Source of the DNA: Acidobacteriota bacterium
GTDB lineage: Bacteria > Acidobacteriota > Terriglobia > Bryobacterales > Bryobacteraceae
Assembly: GCA_017307505.1 (NCBI GenBank)
Contig: JAFKEE010000060.1
Coordinates: 1 to 64,000, forward strand
Reading direction: 5' to 3'
DNA length: 64,000 nucleotides
Below the pieces are notes generated by a model, which worked only from the letters and a program-made list of their open reading frames with translations, was not told where the DNA came from and did not search any database. Of the stretch, positions 27,493-35,964 are shown piece after piece. Every line of letters begins with the position of its first letter. Within the stretch, counting starts at the first letter, position 1. The position numbers were made by a program, and so were the translations under genes.

Positions 27493-29187
27493 ATGCTGAC
27501 CAGAAGAACATTTACCTTCGCACTTGCCGCCTCCAGCGCCGCGGCGCAGACGATGAACGCCGACGTCCTGGTGTACGGAGGGTCGCCGGCGGGCCTGGCC
27601 GCTGCCGCTGCCGTCGTCCGCGAGGGTCTCTCGGTTATCGTTGTCGAGCCTTCGCTACACATTGGCGGGCTGATTACCGGCGGCATCGCTTGTACCGACA
27701 CAGGCACTCCGCAGTTTGTGGGTGGGCTGGCCGCCGAGTTCTTCGACGAAGTAGCGGCCGAGACGCACCGGCTCTATCCGCGGCCGGAGGCGCCGAAGCT
27801 TCTGTTCCGAGGACAAGTGCTGGAGTGGCGTCCGGCGCGCAACTGGGATCTCGAGCCAAAAATTGCGCGGCAGGTCTTCGAGGGCTGGGTGAAGAAGGGC
27901 GGCTACCGCCTCATCCGGAACCAGCGCGTGGCCTCGGTCCAGGTGAAGGACAAACGGATCAGCGCGATCCGTTTGACGAATGGCGCCGAGTTGAAGGCGA
28001 AGGTCTTTATCGATGCCAGTTACGAGGGCGACCTGATGGCTCGAGCGAATGTGCCATCCACCTGGGGGCGGGAAGGCCGGAACGAGCATGATGAGCCGCT
28101 CGCCGGGGTGCGCACTGCGCACTTCCTGCGCAACTACAGCGATGAGTACTACAACAAGCCTGGAATCGAGTACACGCACCACGGCCAGTTTGGCGCCGAT
28201 ATACCGGCTCGGGACAAGGCCGGAAAGCTCCTTTGGGGTATCTCGAGCCAGAAGTTAGCCGAACCGGGTTCCGCCGACAAGAATATCCAGGCGTTCTGTT
28301 TCCGGCTGATTGCCACCCAGCGCGAAGACCTGCGTGTGGCCTGGCCGAAACCGGACCGTTATCTGCCGCAAAGATACGAACTGTTGCGGCGGTACATTCA
28401 GGCCCACCCCGGCATCAGCTTTGCGCGATTGGTCCATTTCTCGGCGATTCCCAACGGAAAATACGATCTCAACGCGAGCGGCCCGTTCTCTATCGACTAT
28501 GTTGGAGGCAACGTTGGGTATCCCGGAGCCGACTACCCAACGCGCGACCGGATCTTTCAGGATCATCTCGACTACCAGAAGGGCTTCCTCTGGTTCCTCG
28601 CCCACGACGAAACGGTGCCCAGGCCTTTGCGGGACGAAGTCAATAGCTGGGGTTTGTGCCGCGATGAGTATCCAGATACCGGTCATTGGCCCGTGCAGAT
28701 GTACATCCGCGAGGCGCGCCGCATGAAGGGCGACTACCTCATGACCGAGCATGACATCCTCAGGAACAAGCGGAAGGACGATTCCATTGGGATGGGCTCG
28801 TTTGTACTCGACTCGCATTGGGTGCAGCGCTTTGTGGATGACCAGGGCCATGTCAGGATCGAAGGCCACCTCGACGAATCGATCCAGCTGTCCAAGGCGC
28901 CGTATGACATCCCCTACCGGAGCATCACGCCCCGCAAGGAAGACTGCCGCAATCTGCTCGTTCCTGTGTGTGTGTCGGCCACGCACGTCGCCATTTGCAC
29001 TATCCGGATGGAGCCGGTCTACATGATGCTCGGCCACGCGGCGGGGCTGGCGGCGGCCCTGGCGGCCCGGTCCGGAGCAACTGTACAGGATTTGAATGAC
29101 GCCGGCTTCTTCGGCAAACTGCGCGCGCAGGGGGCGGTATTGCACCCGGGACAGGCGCGTCCAGTGAAAGCCACTCCGGCAATTTGA
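27493..29187 (+). CDS. Secreted FAD-dependent oxidoreductase (PF12831-like)
   Basis: 564 residues from the ATG at 27493; the frame is open to 27418 but that leader has no signal features. The N-terminus MLTRRTFTFALAASSAAAQ is a twin-arginine-like signal peptide. The FAD-binding Rossmann loop follows at about 23-55 (VLVYGGSPAGLAAAAAVVREG, ending in an acidic VVEP). IGGLITGGIACTDTG and FIDASYEGDLMARANV are characteristic of the FAD_oxidored family. C-terminal CVSATHVAICTIRMEPVYM and LGHAAGLAAALA close the FAD site. The substrate is unknown. It is divergent from the MFS operon and 37 bases upstream of a TonB receptor, suggesting a shared polymer- or glycoside-use locus. Confidence 0.85.
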   Translation: MLTRRTFTFALAASSAAAQTMNADVLVYGGSPAGLAAAAAVVREGLSVIVVEPSLHIGGLITGGIACTDTGTPQFVGGLAAEFFDEVAAETHRLYPRPEAPKLLFRGQVLEWRPARNWDLEPKIARQVFEGWVKKGGYRLIRNQRVASVQVKDKRISAIRLTNGAELKAKVFIDASYEGDLMARANVPSTWGREGRNEHDEPLAGVRTAHFLRNYSDEYYNKPGIEYTHHGQFGADIPARDKAGKLLWGISSQKLAEPGSADKNIQAFCFRLIATQREDLRVAWPKPDRYLPQRYELLRRYIQAHPGISFARLVHFSAIPNGKYDLNASGPFSIDYVGGNVGYPGADYPTRDRIFQDHLDYQKGFLWFLAHDETVPRPLRDEVNSWGLCRDEYPDTGHWPVQMYIREARRMKGDYLMTEHDILRNKRKDDSIGMGSFVLDSHWVQRFVDDQGHVRIEGHLDESIQLSKAPYDIPYRSITPRKEDCRNLLVPVCVSATHVAICTIRMEPVYMMLGHAAGLAAALAARSGATVQDLNDAGFFGKLRAQGAVLHPGQARPVKATPAI

Positions 29188-29224
29188 GTTTTTCAAGGGA
29201 AAGTCCGTCTGTTGGGAGGTCTCC

Positions 29225-32200
29225 ATGCTGAGAGTCCGTGCTCTCGCCGCTTCGGCGGTATTGCTTCTTGTTCTGTCCGGCCCGCCGACGGACGCGCAAT
29301 CGTCGCTGGGCACCATCACCGGCACAGTCGCCGACCCGGGTGGCGCTCCGGTGCCGAATGTGGATATCGCCGCGACGGCCGTGGCAACCGGGCTCAGTTA
29401 CAAGGGCACCACCAATGAGTCCGGTGTCTATGTGATCCCGAACGTCCCTATTGGAGCGTTCACTGTCTCGGCTTCCGCCAAAGGATTCAAACAGGTGCAG
29501 CGCACCGGGATCAGTGTGGAGGTGGCGCAACGGTTGCGTGTCGACATCACGCTGGAACTGGGTAGTGTCTCTGAGACGGTGGAAGTGACGGCGGAGATCC
29601 CACGCATCCAAACCGAGGATTCTTCGCTCGGTACTGTCGTCGAGCAAAAGCGCATCGCCGATCTGCCGTTGAATGGCCGACACGTCTTCAACCTGGTGAA
29701 GGTAGTGGCCGGTGTGGTGCCTAAATCGAACGGCACCGATGGATTTGCGGAGGTGAACAACCAGACCTTCTCGCAGATGCGGATCAATGGCGGACCGGTT
29801 TACGGAAACCAGTTTATGCTTGACGGAGTTTCGAACACGGCGGCGGTCCACAACGAGATCGCGGTGGTCCCCATGTCGGATGCCGTGGAAGAGTTCCGGG
29901 TGGAGACCAACGGACTGAAGGCGGAGTTCGGCCAGACTTCCGGCGGTGTGATCAACGTAGTTACGAAGTCCGGCGGAAACCAGATCCGGGGTTCGCTGTA
30001 TGAGTTTTTGCGCAACGATGCGCTGGACGCGCGCAATGCGTTCTCGACTCAGCCGGACCCGCGGACCGGCAGGATCAAGCAGGTGCTGCGCTACAACCAG
30101 TACGGCGGGACCGTCGGCGGGCCCGTGGTTCTCCCCAAGCTCTATGACGGCAGAAACCGAACGTTCTTCTTCGGCGGCTGGGAGCAGTGGAGATGGCGGT
30201 CGACCGGAGCGCCGCAACTCGGCACGGTGGCCACGCCGCAACAGCGCAATGGCGATTTCAGCCAGACCTTCGACAGCCGGGGCGCTTTGATTCCCATCTA
30301 CGATCCGGCGACGACCCTGCCGAATCCGAACGGCAGCGGATTTGTCCGTTCGATCTTCCCGAACAACATCATTCCGAAAGAACGGTTCGACCCACTGTCG
30401 ACGAGAGTACTGCCCTATATGCCGGCTCCGAACGCGATCCCCACGGATGCTTTCACGAATGCCAACAACTTCGTGTCGCTGGCGAAATCCACTTCGGATC
30501 AGACCGTGGTGAGCAGCCGGATTGACCACCGGGTGACGGATACCGACAACCTCTTCTTCCGCTACTCGTTCACATGGAACACCCTGAAGAATGCGGGATG
30601 GGGGCTTGGGCCGGCCGATCCCGCCGCTCGCAACGATCAGCGGGACAACCACAATGCCGTCTTCGCGTATGTGAAGACCTTGTCGCCTTCCATGGTGAAC
30701 GACCTGCGCTTTGGCATCACCCGCCAGTACCTGCCATTCCTGCATCCCAGCTTCGATCAGGGGTGGCCGGCCAAACTGGGTTATCCGTCAATTATTCCGC
30801 AGGACGCCTTTCCGCCCGTGCAGATCGCCGGCCTGCTCACCATCGGCAATCCGAGTTTCTCCGGAGGCCTCCGGGCCCAGAACATTGGACAGATTGTCGA
30901 TCAGGTAAGCATTATCCACGGGAAGCACAGCATCAAGGCGGGCATCGATCTCCGCGACTGGCGCAATAGCTTTGTCAATCGATTCAACCCGTCGGGCAAC
31001 TTCTCTTTCACTGCGGCACTCACGGGCAATCCGCTTACTCCCGCCGGGACAGGCGTCGGGCTGGCCACGTTTCTGCTGGGCGAGGTGAGCAGCGGCAGCT
31101 TGGGCTACCGGCCGTTTTTCCAAGCCCGGGCGACCCCCATGGCGCTGTATCTGCAAGATGACTGGAAACTGACCCGGCGGCTGACCCTGAACGTGGGGCT
31201 ACGCTACGACATCAGCTTCGGATTGAAGGAGATCCATGACCGGCACTCGAATTTCGACGGGTATGCCACCAATCCTGAAACTCGCATGCCGGGTGTCCTC
31301 CGTTACAGTGGCGTGGACGGTTACCAGCAGTCGTTTATCAATCAGGACCGGAACAATTTCGGACCCCGTCTGGGCTTCGCCTGGGATCCCCGCGGCGACG
31401 GCAAGACCTCAATTCGTGCTGCTTACGGGCTGATTTACATCAGCATCGAGCCAGGAGCCGTAGTGCCGGACAATCAGAACGCCCTGGGCTATGCCGTGGA
31501 CAACCAATTCGCCGCTTCGGGCTCCCAGGTGCGGGCACTGAAGTTTTCGGAGGGGCCCGCGGCCCTGATTCAACCACTCGGCGCGGCTGGAGGCCCCAGC
31601 GCGTTTCGCGGGCAGAGTGTACGTTCACAGAAAGAGGGCTCACCCACCGGGTACATGCAGCAGTGGAACTTCGCGATTCAGCGAGCGCTGTGGGGCGGCT
31701 GGACGGCACAGGCCGCCTATGTGGGCACGAAGGGCACCAAACTCTTCGGAGGCAGCTACGATCTCAATCAGATGGATCCCCGCTACTTCTCATTGGGACT
31801 GAGCCTGCAGGATCAGGTGCCCAATCCGTTCGCCGGCCAGATCAAGACCGGGGCTCTCTCCGGCGCCACAGTGGCGCGAAGTCAGTTGCTGCGGCCATTT
31901 CCCGATTATTTGACGGTTTCTACCTGGGCCGATACGGATTTGTCCTCGATCTATCATTCGGCACAGTTCTCGGCAGAAAAGCGATTTGCCCAAGGTCTCT
32001 CTTTGCTGGCCAGTTACACGTGGGCCAAGCTCATTTCCGACTGCACGACCATCGGCGGCGGGAACTCCGCCGAGGCCTGTTTAGGCGACTACCGCATGGG
32101 CCGGTTCAATCGGCGGCTGGAACGCTCGCTGGACGGCGACGACATCTCGCACCGCTTTGTGATTTCCGGCGTCTACGAGCTTCCCGTTGGGAAAGGGAAG

Positions 32201-32701
32201 ACGCTGCTCGGCAACGCAAACGGTGCCGTCGATGGATTGCTCGGCGGATGGCAGATCAATGGAATCGGCACCTTCCAAACCGGCACACCGCTGTCAGTTC
32301 GCGGCTCGAACAACTTCACCGGTTCACCCTATCCCGACATCGTCAGGGATCCAACTTTGCCGGTAGGCGATCGCACGGCTCAGAAGTGGTTCGACACCGA
32401 TGCGTTCAAGAACCCGGCTGATTTCGTATTCGGCAATGCGCCACGCACTCTGCCCAAGACCCGCGGTCCGGGGCTGTCGGACGTGAGCTTCTCGCTCTTC
32501 AAGAACTTCCGGATCACAGAGAAGGCAAAACTGGAGGTGCGCGGTGAGTTGTTCAACGCCCTGAACCACGTGAATCTGAACAATCCAAACCTCTCGTTCT
32601 CTCCCGACCGGACAGGGCGGAACAACAACGCGAACTTCGGCCGCATCACCGGCGCATTGGAAGCCCGTCGCATGCAACTTGGGATGCGCCTGTCTTTCTG
32701 A
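29225..32701 (+). CDS. TonB-dependent receptor, Oar-type, with carboxypeptidase-like regulatory domain
   Basis: 1158 residues; GGAGG sits five bases before the ATG. A signal peptide (1-25) is followed by a carboxypeptidase regulatory-like Ig fold (about 28-115: GTITGTVADPGGAPVPNVDI), a plug (about 120-240: LPLNGRHVFNLVKVVAGVVP, then SGGVINVVTKSGGNQIRGS) and a long beta-barrel. It ends in Phe (MRLSF), as outer membrane proteins do. The C-terminal block AKLEVRGELFNALNHVNLNNP is typical of acidobacterial Oar-like receptors. There is no SusD partner. It probably imports an oligosaccharide or other large solute processed by the adjacent FAD oxidoreductase. Confidence 0.92.
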   Translation: MLRVRALAASAVLLLVLSGPPTDAQSSLGTITGTVADPGGAPVPNVDIAATAVATGLSYKGTTNESGVYVIPNVPIGAFTVSASAKGFKQVQRTGISVEVAQRLRVDITLELGSVSETVEVTAEIPRIQTEDSSLGTVVEQKRIADLPLNGRHVFNLVKVVAGVVPKSNGTDGFAEVNNQTFSQMRINGGPVYGNQFMLDGVSNTAAVHNEIAVVPMSDAVEEFRVETNGLKAEFGQTSGGVINVVTKSGGNQIRGSLYEFLRNDALDARNAFSTQPDPRTGRIKQVLRYNQYGGTVGGPVVLPKLYDGRNRTFFFGGWEQWRWRSTGAPQLGTVATPQQRNGDFSQTFDSRGALIPIYDPATTLPNPNGSGFVRSIFPNNIIPKERFDPLSTRVLPYMPAPNAIPTDAFTNANNFVSLAKSTSDQTVVSSRIDHRVTDTDNLFFRYSFTWNTLKNAGWGLGPADPAARNDQRDNHNAVFAYVKTLSPSMVNDLRFGITRQYLPFLHPSFDQGWPAKLGYPSIIPQDAFPPVQIAGLLTIGNPSFSGGLRAQNIGQIVDQVSIIHGKHSIKAGIDLRDWRNSFVNRFNPSGNFSFTAALTGNPLTPAGTGVGLATFLLGEVSSGSLGYRPFFQARATPMALYLQDDWKLTRRLTLNVGLRYDISFGLKEIHDRHSNFDGYATNPETRMPGVLRYSGVDGYQQSFINQDRNNFGPRLGFAWDPRGDGKTSIRAAYGLIYISIEPGAVVPDNQNALGYAVDNQFAASGSQVRALKFSEGPAALIQPLGAAGGPSAFRGQSVRSQKEGSPTGYMQQWNFAIQRALWGGWTAQAAYVGTKGTKLFGGSYDLNQMDPRYFSLGLSLQDQVPNPFAGQIKTGALSGATVARSQLLRPFPDYLTVSTWADTDLSSIYHSAQFSAEKRFAQGLSLLASYTWAKLISDCTTIGGGNSAEACLGDYRMGRFNRRLERSLDGDDISHRFVISGVYELPVGKGKTLLGNANGAVDGLLGGWQINGIGTFQTGTPLSVRGSNNFTGSPYPDIVRDPTLPVGDRTAQKWFDTDAFKNPADFVFGNAPRTLPKTRGPGLSDVSFSLFKNFRITEKAKLEVRGELFNALNHVNLNNPNLSFSPDRTGRNNNANFGRITGALEARRMQLGMRLSF

Positions 32702-32774
32702 CGCTGGCCGGCTTAGGCATAGGTCCACCCAATTCTGAGCGGCTTGCCGCGGTTTCCTGCGAAACTGAGGCTGA

Positions 32775-33557
32775 ATGCGAGTCATTGCACTGGAATCCCG
32801 ACGGGCCCGTGAGATGGAGGAACTGCTGCGCCGCCAGGGCTTCGAGCCATTCGTCGCTCCCTCGGTACGTGAAGTCGGGTTGGAGGCCAATCCCACCGCG
32901 GTCGTTTTCGGCGAAGCACTGATTCGGAACGAGTTCCAGGCGGTGATCTGCCTGACCGGGGTGGGCGTCCGCCAGTTGTTCAACCTCTTGAAATCGCGTT
33001 TCGATGAGTCGGAACTTCTGGCTGCGCTGAAGCGCACCACTACGATTGCCCGCGGGCCGAAGCCGTCGGCTGCCCTGCGGGAACTGGGCGTGCAGCCCAC
33101 GGCGATCGCGCCGGATCCGGCCACATACCGCGAGGTGCTGGCGATTCTCGAGACCAGGCCCGAACGGCGGGTTGCCGTGCAGGAGTATGGCCGGCCGGAC
33201 CAGCGGTTGCTGAGCGGCCTGGCTGAGTTGGGTTGCCAGGTGACGCAGGTCCCGGTCTACCAGTGGGCACTGCCGGAGGACATTCAACCTCTGCAGGAAG
33301 CCGCCAGACGGATTGCGGCCGGCGACGCGGAGGCCGTGTTGTTCACTTCGTCGGTACAACTGGATCATTTGCAGCAGATAGCCGCGGAGCTCGGAGTGGA
33401 TGTGATGGCCGGTCTGTCAAAACTGAAGATCGGGTCGATCGGACCGACGATGACCGAGGCTTTGCGTGCGGCCGGACTGGAACCATCGGTTGAGCCGGCC
33501 ACTCCCAAGCTGGGCTTTTTGATTCATGTATTTACAGCGTTCATGAAGAATCATTAA
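32775..33557 (+). CDS. hemD: Uroporphyrinogen-III synthase
   Basis: 260 residues; GAGG lies four bases before the ATG. Two alpha/beta lobes are typical of HemD, which closes hydroxymethylbilane to uroporphyrinogen III with ring D inversion. VRVIALESRRAREMEELLRR-like opening, ICLTGVGVRQLFNLL, then VAVQEYGRPDQRLLSGLAELG and VLFTSSVQLDHLQQIA are recognisable blocks. Sequence conservation in this family is weak, so context helps: cobA, nitrate reductase and nirBD follow. The 197-base gap to cobA suggests an internal promoter. There is no fused response-regulator domain, unlike some actinobacterial HemD proteins of nitrite clusters. Confidence 0.85.
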   Translation: MRVIALESRRAREMEELLRRQGFEPFVAPSVREVGLEANPTAVVFGEALIRNEFQAVICLTGVGVRQLFNLLKSRFDESELLAALKRTTTIARGPKPSAALRELGVQPTAIAPDPATYREVLAILETRPERRVAVQEYGRPDQRLLSGLAELGCQVTQVPVYQWALPEDIQPLQEAARRIAAGDAEAVLFTSSVQLDHLQQIAAELGVDVMAGLSKLKIGSIGPTMTEALRAAGLEPSVEPATPKLGFLIHVFTAFMKNH

Positions 33558-33754
33558 CCTTACCTGTATAAGCCCGTTGATTGCCCCGCATCAGCAATTT
33601 CGATTGGACTGAAATCCCTAGGTCCGGGTACAGTTAGGCCATAACCTCCTCGTTGGAGCCCCACCCGTCCTGTCTCCGGTCTCCTGTCTGATCGGCTCGT
33701 TCGTACCTCACTCTTCACCCTTCTGACTTCTGGAAACTGGGAGCAACCACGTAA

Positions 33755-34504
33755 ATGCCTGAAAGCATGGGAAAAGTGTGTCTCGTCGGTGCTGGACCCG
33801 GAGATCCGGATCTGCTCACGCTGAAGGCGGCCCGCCGGTTACGGGAGGCCGAAGTGGTGCTTTATGACCGCCTGGTCAGCGCGGAAATCCTGACGCTGGC
33901 CGATCCGAACGCGATATTCATCGACACAGGCAAAGAAGAGGGGCACGCCGAGGCGATCCAGCAGGACATCCACCGTTTGCTTTTGCAGTACGCCTGGGAG
34001 GGCAAGCGGGTCGTCCGGCTGAAGGGCGGCGATCCGTTTGTGTTTGGGCGGGGCGGGGAAGAGGTGCTGTTTCTTCGCCAGCATGGCATCGACGTGGAGG
34101 TAGTGCCTGGGATCAGCAGTGCGATTGCCGCTCCGGCGCTGGCCGGGATCCCCGTGACCCATCGTGGCGTGGCCGCTTCGGTCACGGTGATGACCGCCCG
34201 GTGCAAGGGCGGAACCGAGGCTGACTGGTCGAAGGTGGCGCGCGTCGACACGCTGGTGATTCTGATGGGTGTAAAGTGGCGCGAACGGATCGCGCGGCAC
34301 CTGCTGGCCTGCGGCCGTTCCGCGAAAGAGCCCGCCGCGTTCATTGAACGGGCGACGACTTCTCGAGAGCGAGTCATCGAGACGACCCTGGGCGCCATTG
34401 CCGGCGGCAAAGTGGCCGTGGAGTCGCCGGCTGTTCTGGTGCTGGGCGCTGTCGTGAAGATGCGGAGCGCGATGCTCTCCCTGTGCGCCCGGAGCATGGC
34501 ATGA
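33755..34504 (+). CDS. cobA: Uroporphyrinogen-III C-methyltransferase
   Basis: 249 residues; GGGAG precedes the ATG by 11 bases. It methylates uroporphyrinogen III twice with SAM to precorrin-2, the entry to siroheme. Motifs are VCLVGAGPGDPDLLTLKA, VVRLKGGDPFVFGRGGEE and VVPGISSAIAAPALAGIPVTHR, all diagnostic of SUMT/CobA. The enzyme is single-domain, so the dehydrogenase/chelatase steps must come from another gene, most simply the one at 23206-23787. Its stop overlaps the start of the DmsBC-like subunit as ATGA. Confidence 0.95.
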   Translation: MPESMGKVCLVGAGPGDPDLLTLKAARRLREAEVVLYDRLVSAEILTLADPNAIFIDTGKEEGHAEAIQQDIHRLLLQYAWEGKRVVRLKGGDPFVFGRGGEEVLFLRQHGIDVEVVPGISSAIAAPALAGIPVTHRGVAASVTVMTARCKGGTEADWSKVARVDTLVILMGVKWRERIARHLLACGRSAKEPAAFIERATTSRERVIETTLGAIAGGKVAVESPAVLVLGAVVKMRSAMLSLCARSMA

Positions 34505-35964
34505 GCTTGCCCCTGCTGCAGCGTACGGCCGACCCGTCGTTCTGCCGGTACACACCGGCGGACGCAGAGTCGCTGGAACTCAGAATCCCCCTGCGGGCGC
34601 CCGTGGAGGGCGAACAATACCGCTTCCACTTCGACATGACGAAGTGCATCGGCTGCAAGTGCTGCGAAGTGGCCTGCAACGAGCAGAACAACAATCCGGC
34701 CGAGATCCGGTGGCGGCGCGTGGGCGAGCTCGAAGGCGGCACCTATCCGTTTGCGGAACGGTTCCACCTCTCCATGGGCTGCAACCATTGCCTGGAGCCG
34801 GCTTGCCTGATCGGCTGCCCGGTGGATGCCTACACGAAGATGCCTGACACCGGGATCGTGCTGCACAGCGCAGAGACCTGCATCGGCTGCCAGTACTGCA
34901 CCTGGAACTGCCCCTACGGCGTGCCGCAGTTCAACGAAGAGCGCGGCGTAGTGGGCAAATGCGACATGTGCCACGGACGGCTGAGCGAGGGGCGGGAACC
35001 GGCCTGCGTCAACGCCTGCCCGCAGGGCGCCATCACTGTCGAACTGGTTCAAATCGATGCGTGGAAAGCGACCAATGCAGCCGCGGCCAATGCGCCCGGG
35101 TTGCCGCCCGCCTTCGAGACGATGTCCACTACGCGGATCACGCTGCCCGAGAACATCGACGATTCACTGCGGAAGGCCGACTATCACCGCGTGCGGCCGG
35201 AGCATCCGCACTGGCCTCTGGTCTTCCTGCTGGTGCTGACGCAGATGTCGGTGGGCGCCTTTGCGGTGTTGCTGGGCATGGGCGCCGCCGCTCCGAAGCT
35301 GGCGTTCCTGTTTGCGACGGCGGCCGGACACGCGGCGCTGGGCTTCTCGCTGCTGCACCTTGGGCGGCCGGCCCACGCCATCCGGGCATTGAAGATGTGG
35401 AAACGTTCGTGGCTGAGCCGGGAAGTCCTGTTCTTCTCTTTGTTCGCCGGGCTGACCGCAGCGGCGGCGCCGGCTGCGTTCTTCGGAATCGGCCCGGTGA
35501 AACCGCTGCTGGCCGCTACGGTGCTGGCCGGGTTGGCGGGTGTCGTCTCCAGCGCCCGCATTTATATGGTTCCGGCGCGCCCGGCTTGGAACAGTCCTCG
35601 CACGCTGGTTGAGTTCGTGCTGACCGGCGCTTTGCTGGGTTCGCTGCTGGCGGGCGGACCGGCCGGGTTCACACTGGCTGCTGCGTTCGCCCAGGCTGCT
35701 TTGACCGGTTGGAAGATTTACGCCATGCGTACTTCGGCTGAGTTTGAGATGAAGCAGAGCGCAAGGTTGATGACGCGTACGTTGCGGAACCACCTTGCCT
35801 GGCGGATGGCGCTGCTGGCGCTGTGCCTCGTGCCCGGGCTTCCGGTGGCTGTCGCGCTGGCCGCGGCGCTGGGCTCTGAGATCCTCGGCCGCTATCTCTT
35901 CTTCGTCAGTGTGGTGCCACGGAATATGGCCGCCACCTTCTTTTCGGGAGCCGAAGCCGCATGA
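34501..35964 (+). CDS. Fused DmsB-DmsC-like iron-sulfur and membrane-anchor subunit of nitrate reductase
   Basis: 487 residues from the ATG overlapping the cobA stop. The first about 190 residues are a four-cluster ferredoxin of the DmsB type: CIGCKCCEVAC, then CNHCLEPACLIGCP, CIGCQYCTWNCPYG, and CDMCHGRLSEGREPACVNACP. After a linker, residues about 225-480 form a membrane anchor with about eight helices of the DmsC type, including HAALGFSLLHLGRPAHAIRA and SWLSREVLFFSLFAG. DmsC family anchors oxidise quinol and pass electrons through the ferredoxin to a molybdoenzyme. No Tat signal is present, so the iron-sulfur part faces the cytoplasm. In most bacteria these are two genes; here they are one polypeptide. 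Confidence 0.88.
   Translation: MSLPLLQRTADPSFCRYTPADAESLELRIPLRAPVEGEQYRFHFDMTKCIGCKCCEVACNEQNNNPAEIRWRRVGELEGGTYPFAERFHLSMGCNHCLEPACLIGCPVDAYTKMPDTGIVLHSAETCIGCQYCTWNCPYGVPQFNEERGVVGKCDMCHGRLSEGREPACVNACPQGAITVELVQIDAWKATNAAAANAPGLPPAFETMSTTRITLPENIDDSLRKADYHRVRPEHPHWPLVFLLVLTQMSVGAFAVLLGMGAAAPKLAFLFATAAGHAALGFSLLHLGRPAHAIRALKMWKRSWLSREVLFFSLFAGLTAAAAPAAFFGIGPVKPLLAATVLAGLAGVVSSARIYMVPARPAWNSPRTLVEFVLTGALLGSLLAGGPAGFTLAAAFAQAALTGWKIYAMRTSAEFEMKQSARLMTRTLRNHLAWRMALLALCLVPGLPVAVALAAALGSEILGRYLFFVSVVPRNMAATFFSGAEAA

Noticed and set aside
29000-30745. 581-codon minus frame opposite the first TonB receptor
   Set aside because: Shadow of a receptor with clear plug and barrel motifs; Arg/His-rich and featureless.
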